Assembly: GCF_900108875.1 (NCBI RefSeq)
Contig: NZ_FNYJ01000002.1
Location: 221,383-285,382, forward strand
DNA: 64,000 nucleotides
Direction of reading: 5' to 3'
Source: Pseudomonas sp. NFR16
Lineage (GTDB): Bacteria; Pseudomonadota; Gammaproteobacteria; Pseudomonadales; Pseudomonadaceae
In this document: positions 6,897 to 15,314 of the stretch, piece by piece
How the letters are laid out: every line of letters starts with the position of its first letter
Position numbering within the stretch: the first letter of the stretch is position 1
Notes under the pieces: model-generated
The model's input: only the letters and a program-made list of their open reading frames with translations
Told to the model about the DNA's origin: nothing
Databases searched by the model: none
Program-made: the position numbers and the translations under genes

Positions 6897-8348
6897 TCAT
6901 CCAGTTACGGCAGGCGTCAACGCCGCGCCTTCGTGGGCTTGCGCGCGTCTGGCGAACATGAAGAACAGCGCCCCGCCAAGGAAACATCCGGTAAACCATG
7001 CGAAGTTGGCCATCGGCTGCAATGCCGGAATAAACGTAATGGCGATGCCGACCAGCGTCGCGAGAATGAGCGCTTTCACCGCCGTGTAATTCACTCCGCC
7101 GTTGTACCAGTACCTTCCGCCAGGGCCGTCGTTGAACAGCGAGTCGACGTCTATCTGCTGCTTCTTGATCAGGTAATAGTCCACCAGCAGGATGCCAAAC
7201 AGCGGGCCGATGAACGCCGCCAGAACGTCGAGGGTGTAATGGATGACTGCGGGATTGTTGAACAGATTCCAGGGCGTGATGAAGATGGAAGCGACGGCCG
7301 CGATCATGCCGCCAACGCGCCAGCTGATTTTGCTGGGCGCAACGTTGGCGAAATCGAATGCCGGAGACACGAAGTTCGCGACGATGTTGATGCCGATGGT
7401 CGCGGTCACGAACGCAAACGCGCCAAGCAGAACCGCCACATCGTTATCGATGCGCGCAACGGTGGCGATCGGATCGTGAAGCATCTCGCCGAATACTGGC
7501 AACGTGCCGGAGACGATGACCACGGTCACCAGCGAAAACGCGAGAAAGTTGACCGGCAGACCCCAGAAATTGCCCCGGCGCACTTCAGCCATGCTGCGGC
7601 AGTAGCGACTGAAATCGCCGAAATTCAACGTCGGGCCGGAGAAGTAAGACACCACCAGCGCCGTGGCCATGATCACTTGAGAAAACGCCTCCCAGCCAGT
7701 CAGCGATTTCTCTGACAAGGTAAAGCTGATGTTGGCCCAGCCGGCTTTCCAGACGATCCAGCCCGCCAGCAGAAACATGACCGCGTACACCACCGGTCCG
7801 GCCCAATCGATAAAACGGCGAATCGAATCCATCCCGGTCCAGAACACCGCGGCCTGCACCAGCCACAACGCGAGGAAGCCGAACCATCCCAGGTAGGACA
7901 AGCCAGCAAAATGAGGTTCGGCGTACACCGACATCTGCGGGAAAAAGCGAAGCACCACGATGATCAGCGCGCTTGAAGCCAGGTACGTCTGCACGCCGTA
8001 CCAAGCCACTGCGATCAATCCGCGGATTACCGCCGGAATGTTCGCGCCGAATACGCCGAAGGCCAGGCGGCAAATCACCGGATACGGCACAGCGGCCTGT
8101 TGGCTGGGTTTGGCCAGCAAGTTGGCGATGACCTGAATGATGCAGATGCCGACCAGCAGCGCGATCAGCACCTGCCAGCTCGCCAGCCCCAGCGCGAACA
8201 GGCTGGCGGCGAACACATAACCGCCCACGCTGTGCACGTCACTCATCCAGAACGCAAAAATGTTGTACCAGGTCCATTTCTGCGGCAATGGCCCCAGATC
8301 CTGATTATAAAGACGGGGGCTGTAGCCTTTGGGCATTGGCTCGGTCAT
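6897..8348 (-). CDS. NCS1-family nucleobase:cation symporter
   Basis: A 483-residue inner-membrane transporter of the NCS1 (cytosine/allantoin/hydantoin permease) family with about 12 hydrophobic segments. The N-terminal cytoplasmic motif LYNQDLGPLPQKWTWYNIFAFW and the VHSVGGYVFAASLFALGL helix are typical of NCS1. ATG 8348 has GGGAG about 8 bp upstream. In P. aeruginosa an NCS1-type gene (PA1419) is also near gbuA. Substrate is uncertain: purine/pyrimidine, allantoin or a guanidino/hydantoin compound are all possible. Its promoter carries a GTATAC-centred palindrome resembling FCD-GntR operators. Confidence 0.85.
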   Translation of the reverse strand: MTEPMPKGYSPRLYNQDLGPLPQKWTWYNIFAFWMSDVHSVGGYVFAASLFALGLASWQVLIALLVGICIIQVIANLLAKPSQQAAVPYPVICRLAFGVFGANIPAVIRGLIAVAWYGVQTYLASSALIIVVLRFFPQMSVYAEPHFAGLSYLGWFGFLALWLVQAAVFWTGMDSIRRFIDWAGPVVYAVMFLLAGWIVWKAGWANISFTLSEKSLTGWEAFSQVIMATALVVSYFSGPTLNFGDFSRYCRSMAEVRRGNFWGLPVNFLAFSLVTVVIVSGTLPVFGEMLHDPIATVARIDNDVAVLLGAFAFVTATIGINIVANFVSPAFDFANVAPSKISWRVGGMIAAVASIFITPWNLFNNPAVIHYTLDVLAAFIGPLFGILLVDYYLIKKQQIDVDSLFNDGPGGRYWYNGGVNYTAVKALILATLVGIAITFIPALQPMANFAWFTGCFLGGALFFMFARRAQAHEGAALTPAVTG

Positions 8349-8425
8349 CGCATTTCTCCCTGACAGGACGAACTGGCTCCCATAAGCATTACTGTGACCA
8401 CACTGCGTACGGGAGCGAGCGTGGG

Positions 8426-8435
8426 TTGTATACGA
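8426..8435. promoter_or_regulatory. GntR-type operator candidate, NCS1 promoter (proximal)
   Basis: TTGTATACGA, 78 bp upstream of the NCS1 start codon. It fits the TNGTNNNACNA-like half-site symmetry of FadR/FCD-type GntR operators and matches sites at 55462 and 61107. Confidence 0.4.
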
Positions 8436-8638
8436 ACTGAGAGGCAGAATGCGTGCCAGACACCCGCCGACGTCGCCTCAGCGCCCTGAAACTGCGGCAT
8501 CTGGAGAAAGTCAGGCGGCGGAGGTAGCGATACGATATCAGCGACAGGTCAGCGCCTTGCGCTCGCTGACAGTGCAGCCGTGCTTGAAGGCGGTGCACGT
8601 GACGTGGCAAGTGCGAGCGCGGAGAACGCTGGCAATAT

Positions 8639-8648
8639 TTGTATACAG
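8639..8648. promoter_or_regulatory. GntR-type operator candidate, NCS1 upstream (distal)
   Basis: TTGTATACAG, about 290 bp upstream of the NCS1 start; second copy of the GTATAC core in this intergenic region. Confidence 0.3.
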
Positions 8649-8747
8649 GATGCCTTTCGATTGTTCCGATGAACGCAGCGTCGTCCTCAGGCATCGGCGT
8701 TGGCCGGGAGGCCCTATGATCTGTTGCGGATCCTGATGTTCTTCGTG

Positions 8748-8774
8748 GAGGGGGCCGCTCACCGGACGGCCCCT
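8748..8774 (-). terminator. GC hairpin downstream of rmuC
   Basis: GGGGCCG and CGGCCCC arms with a 9-nt loop, starting about 43 bp past the rmuC stop. No U-tract follows on the minus strand, so it may be an mRNA-end hairpin rather than a true intrinsic terminator. Confidence 0.35.
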
Positions 8775-8816
8775 AGCAGTCGCCTTGCGAGATACTCCCC
8801 AGCAGAGACAGACGTC

Positions 8817-10295
8817 TTACTCCGGCAGCTGAACCAGCCCGTCTTCATCCGTCATCGCGCGTTCGAGCAGGTCCGCAGGCAGCTGTTTGCTTGCGCGTGC
8901 GCCCAGAAGCTTGAGCTGTTCGCTGCGGCTGACCAGGTTGCCGCGTCCATCGGTCAGCTTGTTGCGCGCAGCGCTGTAGGCCTTGTCCAGTTGCTGCAGA
9001 CGATTGCCCACTTCGTCCAGATCCTGAATGAACAGCACGAATTTGTCGTACAGCCAGCCTGCCCGCTCGGCGATCTCCCGCGCGTTCTGACTCTGCCGCT
9101 CTTGCTTCCACAGGCTGTCGATGACCCGCAGCGTTGCCAATAATGTGGTGGGACTGACAATCACGATGCTGCGGTCGAACGCCTCCTGAAACAGCGTGGG
9201 CTCCGCCTGCAAAGCCGCTGAAAATGCCGCTTCGATCGGCACGAACAGCAGAACGAAATCCAGGCTGTGGAGGCCTTCCAGGCGTTTGTAATCCTTGCCG
9301 GAGAGCCCTTTCACATGATTGCGCAGGGAGAGCACGTGCTGCTTGAGGGCAACCTGAGAAATCGCTTCATCTTCGGCGGATACGTATTGCTGATACGCCG
9401 TCAGGCTGACCTTCGCGTCCACGACCACTTGCTTGTCGCCGGGCAGCATGATCAACACGTCGGGCTGGAAACGCTCGCCGTCCGGGCCTTTCAGGCTGAC
9501 TTGCGTCTGATATTCGCGACCCTTCTCAAGCCCCGCGTGTTCGAGCACGCGCTCCAGAATCAGCTCACCCCAGTTGCCCTGGGTCTTCTGGCCCTTGAGC
9601 GCACGGGTCAGATTGGTCGCCTCATCGCTCAGGCGCAGATTGAGCTGTTGCAAGCGCTCCAGCTCCTTGCCCAACGAAAAGCGCTCGCGGGCTTCCTGCT
9701 GGTAGCTTTCCTCTACGCGCTTTTCGAAAGACTGGATGCGTTCTTTCAGCGGATTGAGCAGTTGCCCCAGTTGTTGCTGGCTGGTCTCGGCGAAACGCTG
9801 CTCGCGCTCATCGAAGATCTTGCCGGCCAGCTCCGCGAACTGCGCGCGCAATTCGTCGCGAGAACCCTGAAGGTCAGTCAGGCGCTGCTGGTGGCTTTCT
9901 TCCTGCTCGCGCAGCTCGGCCCCAAGCGAGGCGCACTGCGCATCCAGGCGGCGCAGTTCCTGCTCTTTGACTGCGCGCTCGTGGCTCCACTGTTCTTCGC
10001 TCGCCCGCGCCGTTTCCTGTTGCAGGCGCAACAACTCGACCTCGCGCCGCAGAGCGGCCAGATCAGCCTGCTTGGCGGCATTGGCCTGGCCCAGGTCGCT
10101 GATCTCGTCCCGGCAGGCGTCGAGCTGGGCATTGAGCCCATCCTGCGCCATCTGCGCGTTGCTCAAGCGTTCGTCCAGCAGCACCGCCTGCGCCTCGTGC
10201 CGGGCGATACGCCGTTGCAGTTGCCAGGCCAGTGCCATAAGCGGCAAGGCCGCGATGCCTAATCCCAGCAGCAGGCTGGTCAGCTCCAAACCCAT
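8817..10295 (-). CDS. rmuC: DNA recombination protein RmuC
   Basis: A 492-residue RmuC-family protein; E. coli rmuC limits short inverted-repeat recombination, and the C-terminal domain has a PD-(D/E)XK nuclease-like fold. N-terminal membrane anchor at residues ~3-24 (ELTSLLLGLGIAALPLMALAW), then a long coiled coil rich in Gln, Glu and Arg (residues ~30-220), then the conserved RmuC domain (QGNWGELILERVLEHAGL ... VVDAKVSLTAYQQYV). Start ATG 10295 is chosen because it begins the hydrophobic anchor; an upstream extension to 10499 has non-coding character. Monocistronic as far as visible. Confidence 0.9.
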   Translation of the reverse strand: MGLELTSLLLGLGIAALPLMALAWQLQRRIARHEAQAVLLDERLSNAQMAQDGLNAQLDACRDEISDLGQANAAKQADLAALRREVELLRLQQETARASEEQWSHERAVKEQELRRLDAQCASLGAELREQEESHQQRLTDLQGSRDELRAQFAELAGKIFDEREQRFAETSQQQLGQLLNPLKERIQSFEKRVEESYQQEARERFSLGKELERLQQLNLRLSDEATNLTRALKGQKTQGNWGELILERVLEHAGLEKGREYQTQVSLKGPDGERFQPDVLIMLPGDKQVVVDAKVSLTAYQQYVSAEDEAISQVALKQHVLSLRNHVKGLSGKDYKRLEGLHSLDFVLLFVPIEAAFSAALQAEPTLFQEAFDRSIVIVSPTTLLATLRVIDSLWKQERQSQNAREIAERAGWLYDKFVLFIQDLDEVGNRLQQLDKAYSAARNKLTDGRGNLVSRSEQLKLLGARASKQLPADLLERAMTDEDGLVQLPE

Positions 10296-11282
10296 CAAAA
10301 TACAGACTCCATCATTCTCGCAGGCAGCATTATGCGCAGATCCGCCGGCGACGTCAGATCGGCATACCAGATTGCAAAGCGACGGAACCGAGTCTGACTT
10401 GAAAACGCAAAGCCGCGGACTAGAGCAAGCGTTTGGGACAATCCACAGAAGCTGTGGATAACTCAGTGGACAACGGCCAGTGATCCCCCGCAAACGCACG
10501 CAGAATGGGGCCTGCGTTCAAACTGACGATTTTTTCACCAACAAAAAAAAGCGATGATTTTCATTGACTTAATAATTGGCTACGTGAAATCAAGCTGTTA
10601 GCGAGCAATGTGACAGTGAGATGGCAGCTCCCGGTTGCAATGTGCACAAGTCAATTTCCATTCGGTATAAGCGCGGCGACTGAAGGGCGAATGCACGCAT
10701 AATTCGGCAAACATGCGGCAAATCGCCACCTCACATACCGTGCGCAATTGAGATCGTTTCCCGCGCCGGCGCGATCCCTGACCCTCCGCTCGTCAGCTTT
10801 GTGCATTTAAAGTAAGTGAGGGCTTGTGTCGCTTTTTGCGTTCGATTACCATCGCCGCCGTTAGTACCAAGCTGAAAGTCAATTCTGATCGAACAAATCC
10901 CCCAATCCCGGTTTACGAACTCAGTAAACGGATTGAAAAAAGGGATCGATCACCTCGATGGTTTCCAGACATGAACTCACACGGCCTGCCGAAGAATCGG
11001 AGGGTGTGCAGACTCATTCATGCACTGCAAGACCAGCCTGCAAATTGATCAGGATCTTCACCCCGAGCATCGAACCTTTGCTCCTGCTGTGTCGCCTGCC
11101 CTCCGAAGTACCTACCAGTCAGCCCAGCGCCACACGATAACCGCGCTTCAACTGGCTGCTTTTGTTCCAGACAGGTTCTGCGCCCCGCCCCTGACTCGCT
11201 TTTCGAGCATGGGTCCGCGTTTACTGGAACGTTTTTATTTTGCACGCCTCTTATTGCGTGTCGATTCAGGAAACACCTAAAC
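10296..11282. other. Gene-free ~1 kb stretch
   Basis: No convincing CDS on either strand; short open frames here lack good ribosome-binding sites and family-like sequence. Base composition is more AT-rich than its neighbours between 10530 and 10700. A loose hairpin GTTTAC / GTAAAC lies near 10912-10930. It is long for Pseudomonas and may hold a non-coding RNA or long leader of the 11283 gene. Confidence 0.4.
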
Positions 11283-11507
11283 ATGACTACTCATATTCAA
11301 ACTCAGGATGCCATTCGCACCCTTACCAACGCCTTCGCACCGATGAACTGCCTGATCATGGCCGCGCGCAAAGGCTGCTTCAGCTTCACCATCGTCAATG
11401 AACACGGTATTGCCCGTCACAGCGAGCGTTTGTATCCCGATCAGTACTCCAGCCCGGAGCCGCTGCAGGCGATTATCGACCGCACGCGTCAGGCACTGAT
11501 CGCCTGA
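11283..11507 (+). CDS. Small conserved-looking hypothetical protein
   Basis: A 74-residue cytoplasmic protein preceded by CAGGAAACACC and followed by a clear intrinsic terminator, so it is a real transcription unit. The layout AFAPMNCLIMAARKGCFSFTIVN, then SSPEPLQAIIDRTRQAL, is loosely similar to DUF1652-like small Pseudomonas proteins (FxPxxC core, two-strand hairpin, C-terminal helix), but I cannot assign it firmly. No signal peptide or metal motif beyond two isolated cysteines. Function unknown. Confidence 0.65.
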   Translation: MTTHIQTQDAIRTLTNAFAPMNCLIMAARKGCFSFTIVNEHGIARHSERLYPDQYSSPEPLQAIIDRTRQALIA

Positions 11508-11539
11508 TACCGTCTGTCGGCGCATTCCTCGCGAGACCC

Positions 11540-11570
11540 AAGCCTCACCTTTAAACGGTGGGGCTTTTTT
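11540..11570 (+). terminator. Intrinsic terminator after the 74-residue gene
   Basis: AGCCTCACC, TTTAAAC, GGTGGGGCT followed by six T residues; 33 bp past the stop codon. Confidence 0.85.
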
Positions 11571-11714
11571 GTGTCTGTTTTTCCTGAAAAAAATGTCCTT
11601 GGCCGTTTCTTCGCTGAAACAGACGACCGTCCAGCCGACGGGAAATATTTTAAAAACAGCCCTTTACACCCGGAATATGACACTACACTTCAACTCGAGC
11701 GGTCTGAGCCGCTT

Positions 11715-11762
11715 CCGGTGAACCCGATCTTATTCCTGCTGCCAAGCGCCAGGGTTCACCGG
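11715..11762 (+). promoter_or_regulatory. Long inverted repeat just upstream of the 11786 gene
   Basis: CCGGTGAACCC (11715-11725) and GGGTTCACCGG (11752-11762) are perfect 11-bp arms around a 26-nt loop, ending 23 bp before the start codon. If transcribed it would form a stable 5'-UTR hairpin close to the GAGGG ribosome-binding site (11777-11781). Confidence 0.5.
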
Positions 11763-11785
11763 CTCATTGAACTCCCGAGGGTGTT

Positions 11786-12277
11786 ATGGGAATCGCTGCC
11801 AGTGAACTCTGCCGTTATGTGATCCGCCCTACGCTGATCTATCTGGGCCGACACAATTGCGCAGCTGAATACTTTCTGCTCGGGGTCGCTGCCAGCCAGT
11901 CTGCCTTGGGCGCGGAACTCGATACCCAGCGCGGCCACGGCCTCTACAGCATTCCGGACGTGCGCCATCGGCAATTGTGGGATGAATACCTGGCCCGCGA
12001 CCCGGACCTCGCCAGCCTGGTGCGCGGCCTGGCCAGCCAACATGCATTCCTCACCGGCCCTGACTTGGAACTGACGGTCAACCTGCGTTACGCAACGGCA
12101 ATCGCCTGGCTGATGGTTGAAGCCAGCCGTTTGACCTTGCCCCGCTCGGACGACCTGCTCGGCATGGCACGACTGTGGCGCGAAATATTTCAACCCGAAG
12201 GGCGCCTGCAGGATTTCACGACGGCCTGGCAAACCTCGGTTCACCCTCTGTTTCAGGTCGAACCAGCCATTTTGTGA
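11786..12277 (+). CDS. Hypothetical protein, lysozyme-like/phage-related resemblance
   Basis: A 163-residue protein, no signal peptide, preceded by GAGGG. The segment AAEYFLLGVAASQSALGAEL followed by HGLYSIPDVRHRQLWDEYL resembles a phage-encoded lysozyme-like family in which LLLGTAxxES is followed by ALGLFQMEP and HDDIWxNYL. In that family the Glu after the helix would be catalytic; here the position reads Gln-Ser (ASQS), suggesting loss of activity. The comparison is from memory and unverified. Role unknown; it may be a domesticated phage gene. It lies 140 bp upstream of the FadL-type porin gene with its own leader hairpin. Confidence 0.6.
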   Translation: MGIAASELCRYVIRPTLIYLGRHNCAAEYFLLGVAASQSALGAELDTQRGHGLYSIPDVRHRQLWDEYLARDPDLASLVRGLASQHAFLTGPDLELTVNLRYATAIAWLMVEASRLTLPRSDDLLGMARLWREIFQPEGRLQDFTTAWQTSVHPLFQVEPAIL

Positions 12278-12416
12278 CTCGGCAGTTTCGCTGACGTTCG
12301 CAACAAGTTTCTTGGATTGTCCTACAAAAACTGCTCTATCTCGGGTGATCCGGCCTATAGCGCGTTATGGAAAATGTTGGTAATTTCCGCGCGGTGATCA
12401 ACAAGGAGTTCTAACA

Positions 12417-13712
12417 ATGAAAAAAACAATGATCAAATCCAGCCTCAGTCTCGCCGTCACTCTTGCCTCCACTCAACTTTTCGCATCCGGTTTTGCCCTC
12501 AACGAACAGAGCATCAGCGGCATGGGCACAGGCTTTGCCGGTCGCTCATCGTCCGTCGACGACGCCAGTATCGTGTACGGCAACCCGGCCGGCATGTCGC
12601 GCCTCAAACGCCAACAAGTGACTGTGGGCGTTGCTGCGATCGATGCCAAGACTGACATCTCCGACGCCAGCGGCAGCCGCGCCGGTACCAACAAAGGCGA
12701 CATGGTTCCATTCATCGCCGTGCCAATGGGTTTCTACGTCAACCCGATCGACGAGCACTGGGCCTTCGGCCTGGGCGTCTACGCACCTTTCGGCCTGGTC
12801 ACCGACTACGAAAGCAACTTTCAGGGCCAGAACTTCGGCAGCAAGAGCATCGTCAAGGTCGTGACCTTCCAGCCGACCGTCAGCTACGCCTTCAACGACA
12901 AGGTATCGATCGGTTTCGGTCCGACCATCAACCGTATCTCCGGTTCGCTGGAGTCCACGCTCAACGTCAGCCCGCTTCTGGGTGCCGCCACCGGTGACGG
13001 CCGCGTACAGGTCAAGGGCGACGACGTCGGCTACGGCTTCAACGTCGGCTTGCTGGTGCAAGCCACTGACACCACCAGCGTCGGCCTGACCTACCACTCC
13101 AAAGTGACCTACAAGCTGGACGGCCACACCGAGATCACGCCTGGCGCGGGTGTACCTGCCGCTGTTCTGCCCGGTGGCCGCTACGATGCCAAGCTGAGCC
13201 TGGACACACCGGAAAACGTGGACTTCTCCGTCACTCAACAGCTGGGCGATGCGTGGAAGGTCTACGCGGGCGCCACCTGGACGCGCTGGAGCCGTCTGCA
13301 CGACATTACCGTCAGAAACTCCGGCATCGTTCCGGTCTCCCCGTTCGATGCCACCGGGGCACTGGCGGGCACCATCACCGAAGAACAGAAATGGCATGAC
13401 ACTTGGGCCTACGCGATCGGTACTTCGTTCCAGGTCAACAAGCAATGGGTTCTGCGCACTGGCCTGTCGTTCGACCAGTCGCCAACCAACAACGAAAACC
13501 GCTCGCCGCGCATCCCGACTGGCGACCGTACGATTTTCAGCCTGGGCGCTGGCTACAGCCCGACTGACGACATCACCATCGATGTCGCCTACTCGTACCT
13601 GAAAGAAGAAGACGTCAAGGTGCGTAACACCAACGCACTGGGCCAGAGCTACAACGCCAAGTACGAAAACAGCGCCAACGGTTTCGGCCTGGGTCTGACT
13701 TACCGCTTCTGA
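12417..13712 (+). CDS. FadL-family outer membrane transport protein
   Basis: A 431-residue outer-membrane beta-barrel of the OMPP1/FadL/TodX family, which moves long-chain fatty acids or other hydrophobic molecules across the outer membrane. Signal peptide at residues 1-~24 (cleavage after QLFA-S), then the conserved N-terminal plug sequence GFALNEQSISGMGTGFAG and YGNPAGMSRL, followed by alternating amphipathic strands and a C-terminal aromatic Phe (LTYRF) as expected for BAM recognition. Preceded by AAGGAG at 12402-12407. Ends at a bidirectional terminator. Fatty-acid import is the most likely role; an aromatic substrate is also possible. Confidence 0.9.
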   Translation: MKKTMIKSSLSLAVTLASTQLFASGFALNEQSISGMGTGFAGRSSSVDDASIVYGNPAGMSRLKRQQVTVGVAAIDAKTDISDASGSRAGTNKGDMVPFIAVPMGFYVNPIDEHWAFGLGVYAPFGLVTDYESNFQGQNFGSKSIVKVVTFQPTVSYAFNDKVSIGFGPTINRISGSLESTLNVSPLLGAATGDGRVQVKGDDVGYGFNVGLLVQATDTTSVGLTYHSKVTYKLDGHTEITPGAGVPAAVLPGGRYDAKLSLDTPENVDFSVTQQLGDAWKVYAGATWTRWSRLHDITVRNSGIVPVSPFDATGALAGTITEEQKWHDTWAYAIGTSFQVNKQWVLRTGLSFDQSPTNNENRSPRIPTGDRTIFSLGAGYSPTDDITIDVAYSYLKEEDVKVRNTNALGQSYNAKYENSANGFGLGLTYRF

Positions 13713-13753
13713 TGCAGTTGGCGGGACAGGCCGATCACCTGTCCGTCAGACAG

Positions 13754-13789
13754 AAAAACCCCGCAGCCAGCGATGGCTGCGGGGTTTTT
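13754..13789. terminator. Bidirectional intrinsic terminator
   Basis: AAAAACCCCGCAGCC, AGCGAT, GGCTGCGGGGTTTTT: a 10-bp GC stem with A-tract and T-tract on either side, serving the fadL-like gene and the convergent MFS/small-peptide unit. Confidence 0.9.
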
Positions 13790-13806
13790 CGTTGTAAGAG
13801 CGCCAG

Positions 13807-13923
13807 TCACCAACAGGACAGGCCCAATTGCAGCGCGGCCAGTCCGGCGCGCTGCCAGCCCCACCACGCCAATGCCAGCAGCACAATGGCTGCAACGCCG
13901 AACCCGGCCATGAGGCGCGTCAC
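13807..13923 (-). CDS. 38-residue membrane peptide coupled to the MFS gene
   Basis: GTG 13923 overlaps the MFS stop (GTGA arrangement) and opens a 38-codon frame ending at TGA 13807-13809, 18 bp before the terminator. The product reads MTRLMAGFGVAAIVLLALAW then WGWQRAGLAALQLGLSCW: one strongly hydrophobic helix followed by an amphipathic Trp/Arg/Leu segment. An internal ATG at 13911 would give 34 residues. Position between MFS stop and terminator, codon-coupled start and membrane character argue that it is real. I do not recognise the family; it could be an accessory subunit of the transporter. Confidence 0.5.
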   Translation of the reverse strand: MTRLMAGFGVAAIVLLALAWWGWQRAGLAALQLGLSCW

Positions 13924-15128
13924 AGTGCCACCGGTTGCACTTGAAGGCGGGCGACAGGACGTTCGCGGACCGGCCAGTTGAGCGCGGCCGCCATCAGGCT
14001 CAGAACGATCGAGCCCTGCCAGATCAGGTCGTAGCTGCCGGTGCGGTCATACACCACGCCACCCAACCAGCCGCCCAGAAACGCGCCCAATTGATGAAAG
14101 AGAAATACAATGCCACCCAGCATCGACAAGTTGCGAACGCCGAACAGGGTGGCAACGGTGCCGTTGGTCAGCGGTACGGTGGACAGCCACAACAGACCCA
14201 TTGCGATGCCGAACAGGCAGGCGGTGGTCTGCGTCAGCGGCGCCCACAAAAACAGCACGATCACCACCGCGCGCAGCAGATAGAGGCCGGTCAGCAGCCG
14301 TGGCTTGGACATTTTCCCGCCGAGCCAGCCTGCCACATACGTGCCGAAGACGTTGAACAGCCCGATCAGCGCCAGCACCGTGGTGCCCACAGTGGCAGGC
14401 AGGTGCTGGTCCACCAGATACGCGGGCAAGTGCACACCGATGAACACCACCTGAAAACCGCACACGAAAAAGCCGAATGCCAGCAGCCAGAAGCCCGAGT
14501 GCGTGCAGGCCTCGTGCAACGCTTCGCGCAGAGTCTGCTCGCCCGCGCTGGGCGGCAACGGTTTGTCCTTGAGCATGGCCACCAGCGGCAGGATGAAAGC
14601 CACCAGCAAACCCAGTGCGATCAGCGCCATGGACCAACCCAGCCAGCCAATCAATCCCAGCGTGCCCGGCAGCATGGCGAACTGGCCAAAGGAACCGGCT
14701 GCGCTGGCCAGGCCCATGCCCATGCTGCGTTTTTCAGCCGGCAATGCCCGGCCGACCACGCCGAGGATGATGGAAAAGGTCGTGCCGGAGAGCCCGATGC
14801 CAATCAGCAGACCGGCGCTCAATGACAAGGACGCGGGCGAGTCCGCCATGCTCATGAGCATCAGGCCGGCCGCGTAGAGAACGCCACCCACCAACACGAC
14901 CCTGGCCGCCCCGAACCGGTCAGCCAGCGCGCCGGTGAACGGCTGCGCGAGCCCCCAGATCAGGTTTTGCAGAGCGATGGCGAACGCGAAGACCTCTCGG
15001 CCCCAGCCAAACTGCGCGCTCATCGGTGGCAGAAACAGGCCGAAACCGTGTCGCGTGCCCAGCGACAGCGCAAGGATCAGCGCGCTGCCCAACAGAATCC
15101 AGCCACTGGTACGCCAGACCGATGCCAT
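13920..15128 (-). CDS. MFS transporter
   Basis: A 402-residue major facilitator superfamily permease with 12 hydrophobic segments. The motif A-like loop between helices 2 and 3 reads GALADRFGAARVVLVGG. It resembles monocarboxylate/oxalate-formate-type MFS carriers in its N-terminal GLFLPPMSAQFGWGREVFAFA segment. Start ATG 15128 is chosen over 15152 because GGAGAA lies 7 bp upstream. It overlaps the small membrane peptide gene by 4 bp. The next gene upstream on the same strand is a GlxA-type regulator ending 187 bp before; regulatory link is plausible but not shown. Confidence 0.85.
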   Translation of the reverse strand: MASVWRTSGWILLGSALILALSLGTRHGFGLFLPPMSAQFGWGREVFAFAIALQNLIWGLAQPFTGALADRFGAARVVLVGGVLYAAGLMLMSMADSPASLSLSAGLLIGIGLSGTTFSIILGVVGRALPAEKRSMGMGLASAAGSFGQFAMLPGTLGLIGWLGWSMALIALGLLVAFILPLVAMLKDKPLPPSAGEQTLREALHEACTHSGFWLLAFGFFVCGFQVVFIGVHLPAYLVDQHLPATVGTTVLALIGLFNVFGTYVAGWLGGKMSKPRLLTGLYLLRAVVIVLFLWAPLTQTTACLFGIAMGLLWLSTVPLTNGTVATLFGVRNLSMLGGIVFLFHQLGAFLGGWLGGVVYDRTGSYDLIWQGSIVLSLMAAALNWPVRERPVARLQVQPVAL

Positions 15129-15314
15129 GATTGTTCTCCGCTCTCGACGCATTGCCCGATGGGTTTAGGCGCATATGCCAGCAAATCTGAAAGAGCGGAC
15201 GCTACGCGCCGGTTCTGGAGGTGTCAATCCACGCGTCGCCGCTGGACATGAGCGGTTCGCCCTGGCGAGGTTGTGGAACGAACGCCCCCAGACTGCAGCG
15301 CGGGCGGGGCTGGC

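Larger units (their letters stand above)
8349..8816. other. 468-bp intergenic region upstream of the NCS1 gene
   Basis: No ORF looks real. It holds two GTATAC-centred palindromes (8426-8435 and 8639-8648), an inverted repeat GTCAGCG / CGCTGAC (8548-8554 and 8564-8570), and a GC hairpin next to the rmuC stop (8751-8773). Confidence 0.5.

Noticed and set aside
6508..7089. 193-codon plus-strand frame across the microprotein and NCS1 3' end
   Set aside because: It overlaps two supported minus-strand genes, lacks a ribosome-binding site and has no family-like motifs.
10551..10570. Possible Fur box (GCGATGATTTTCATTGAC)
   Set aside because: Only one half resembles the consensus; not near a iron-uptake gene start.
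10824..11048. 74-codon frame in the gene-free region
   Set aside because: No ribosome-binding site, no plausible start context, composition not coding-like.
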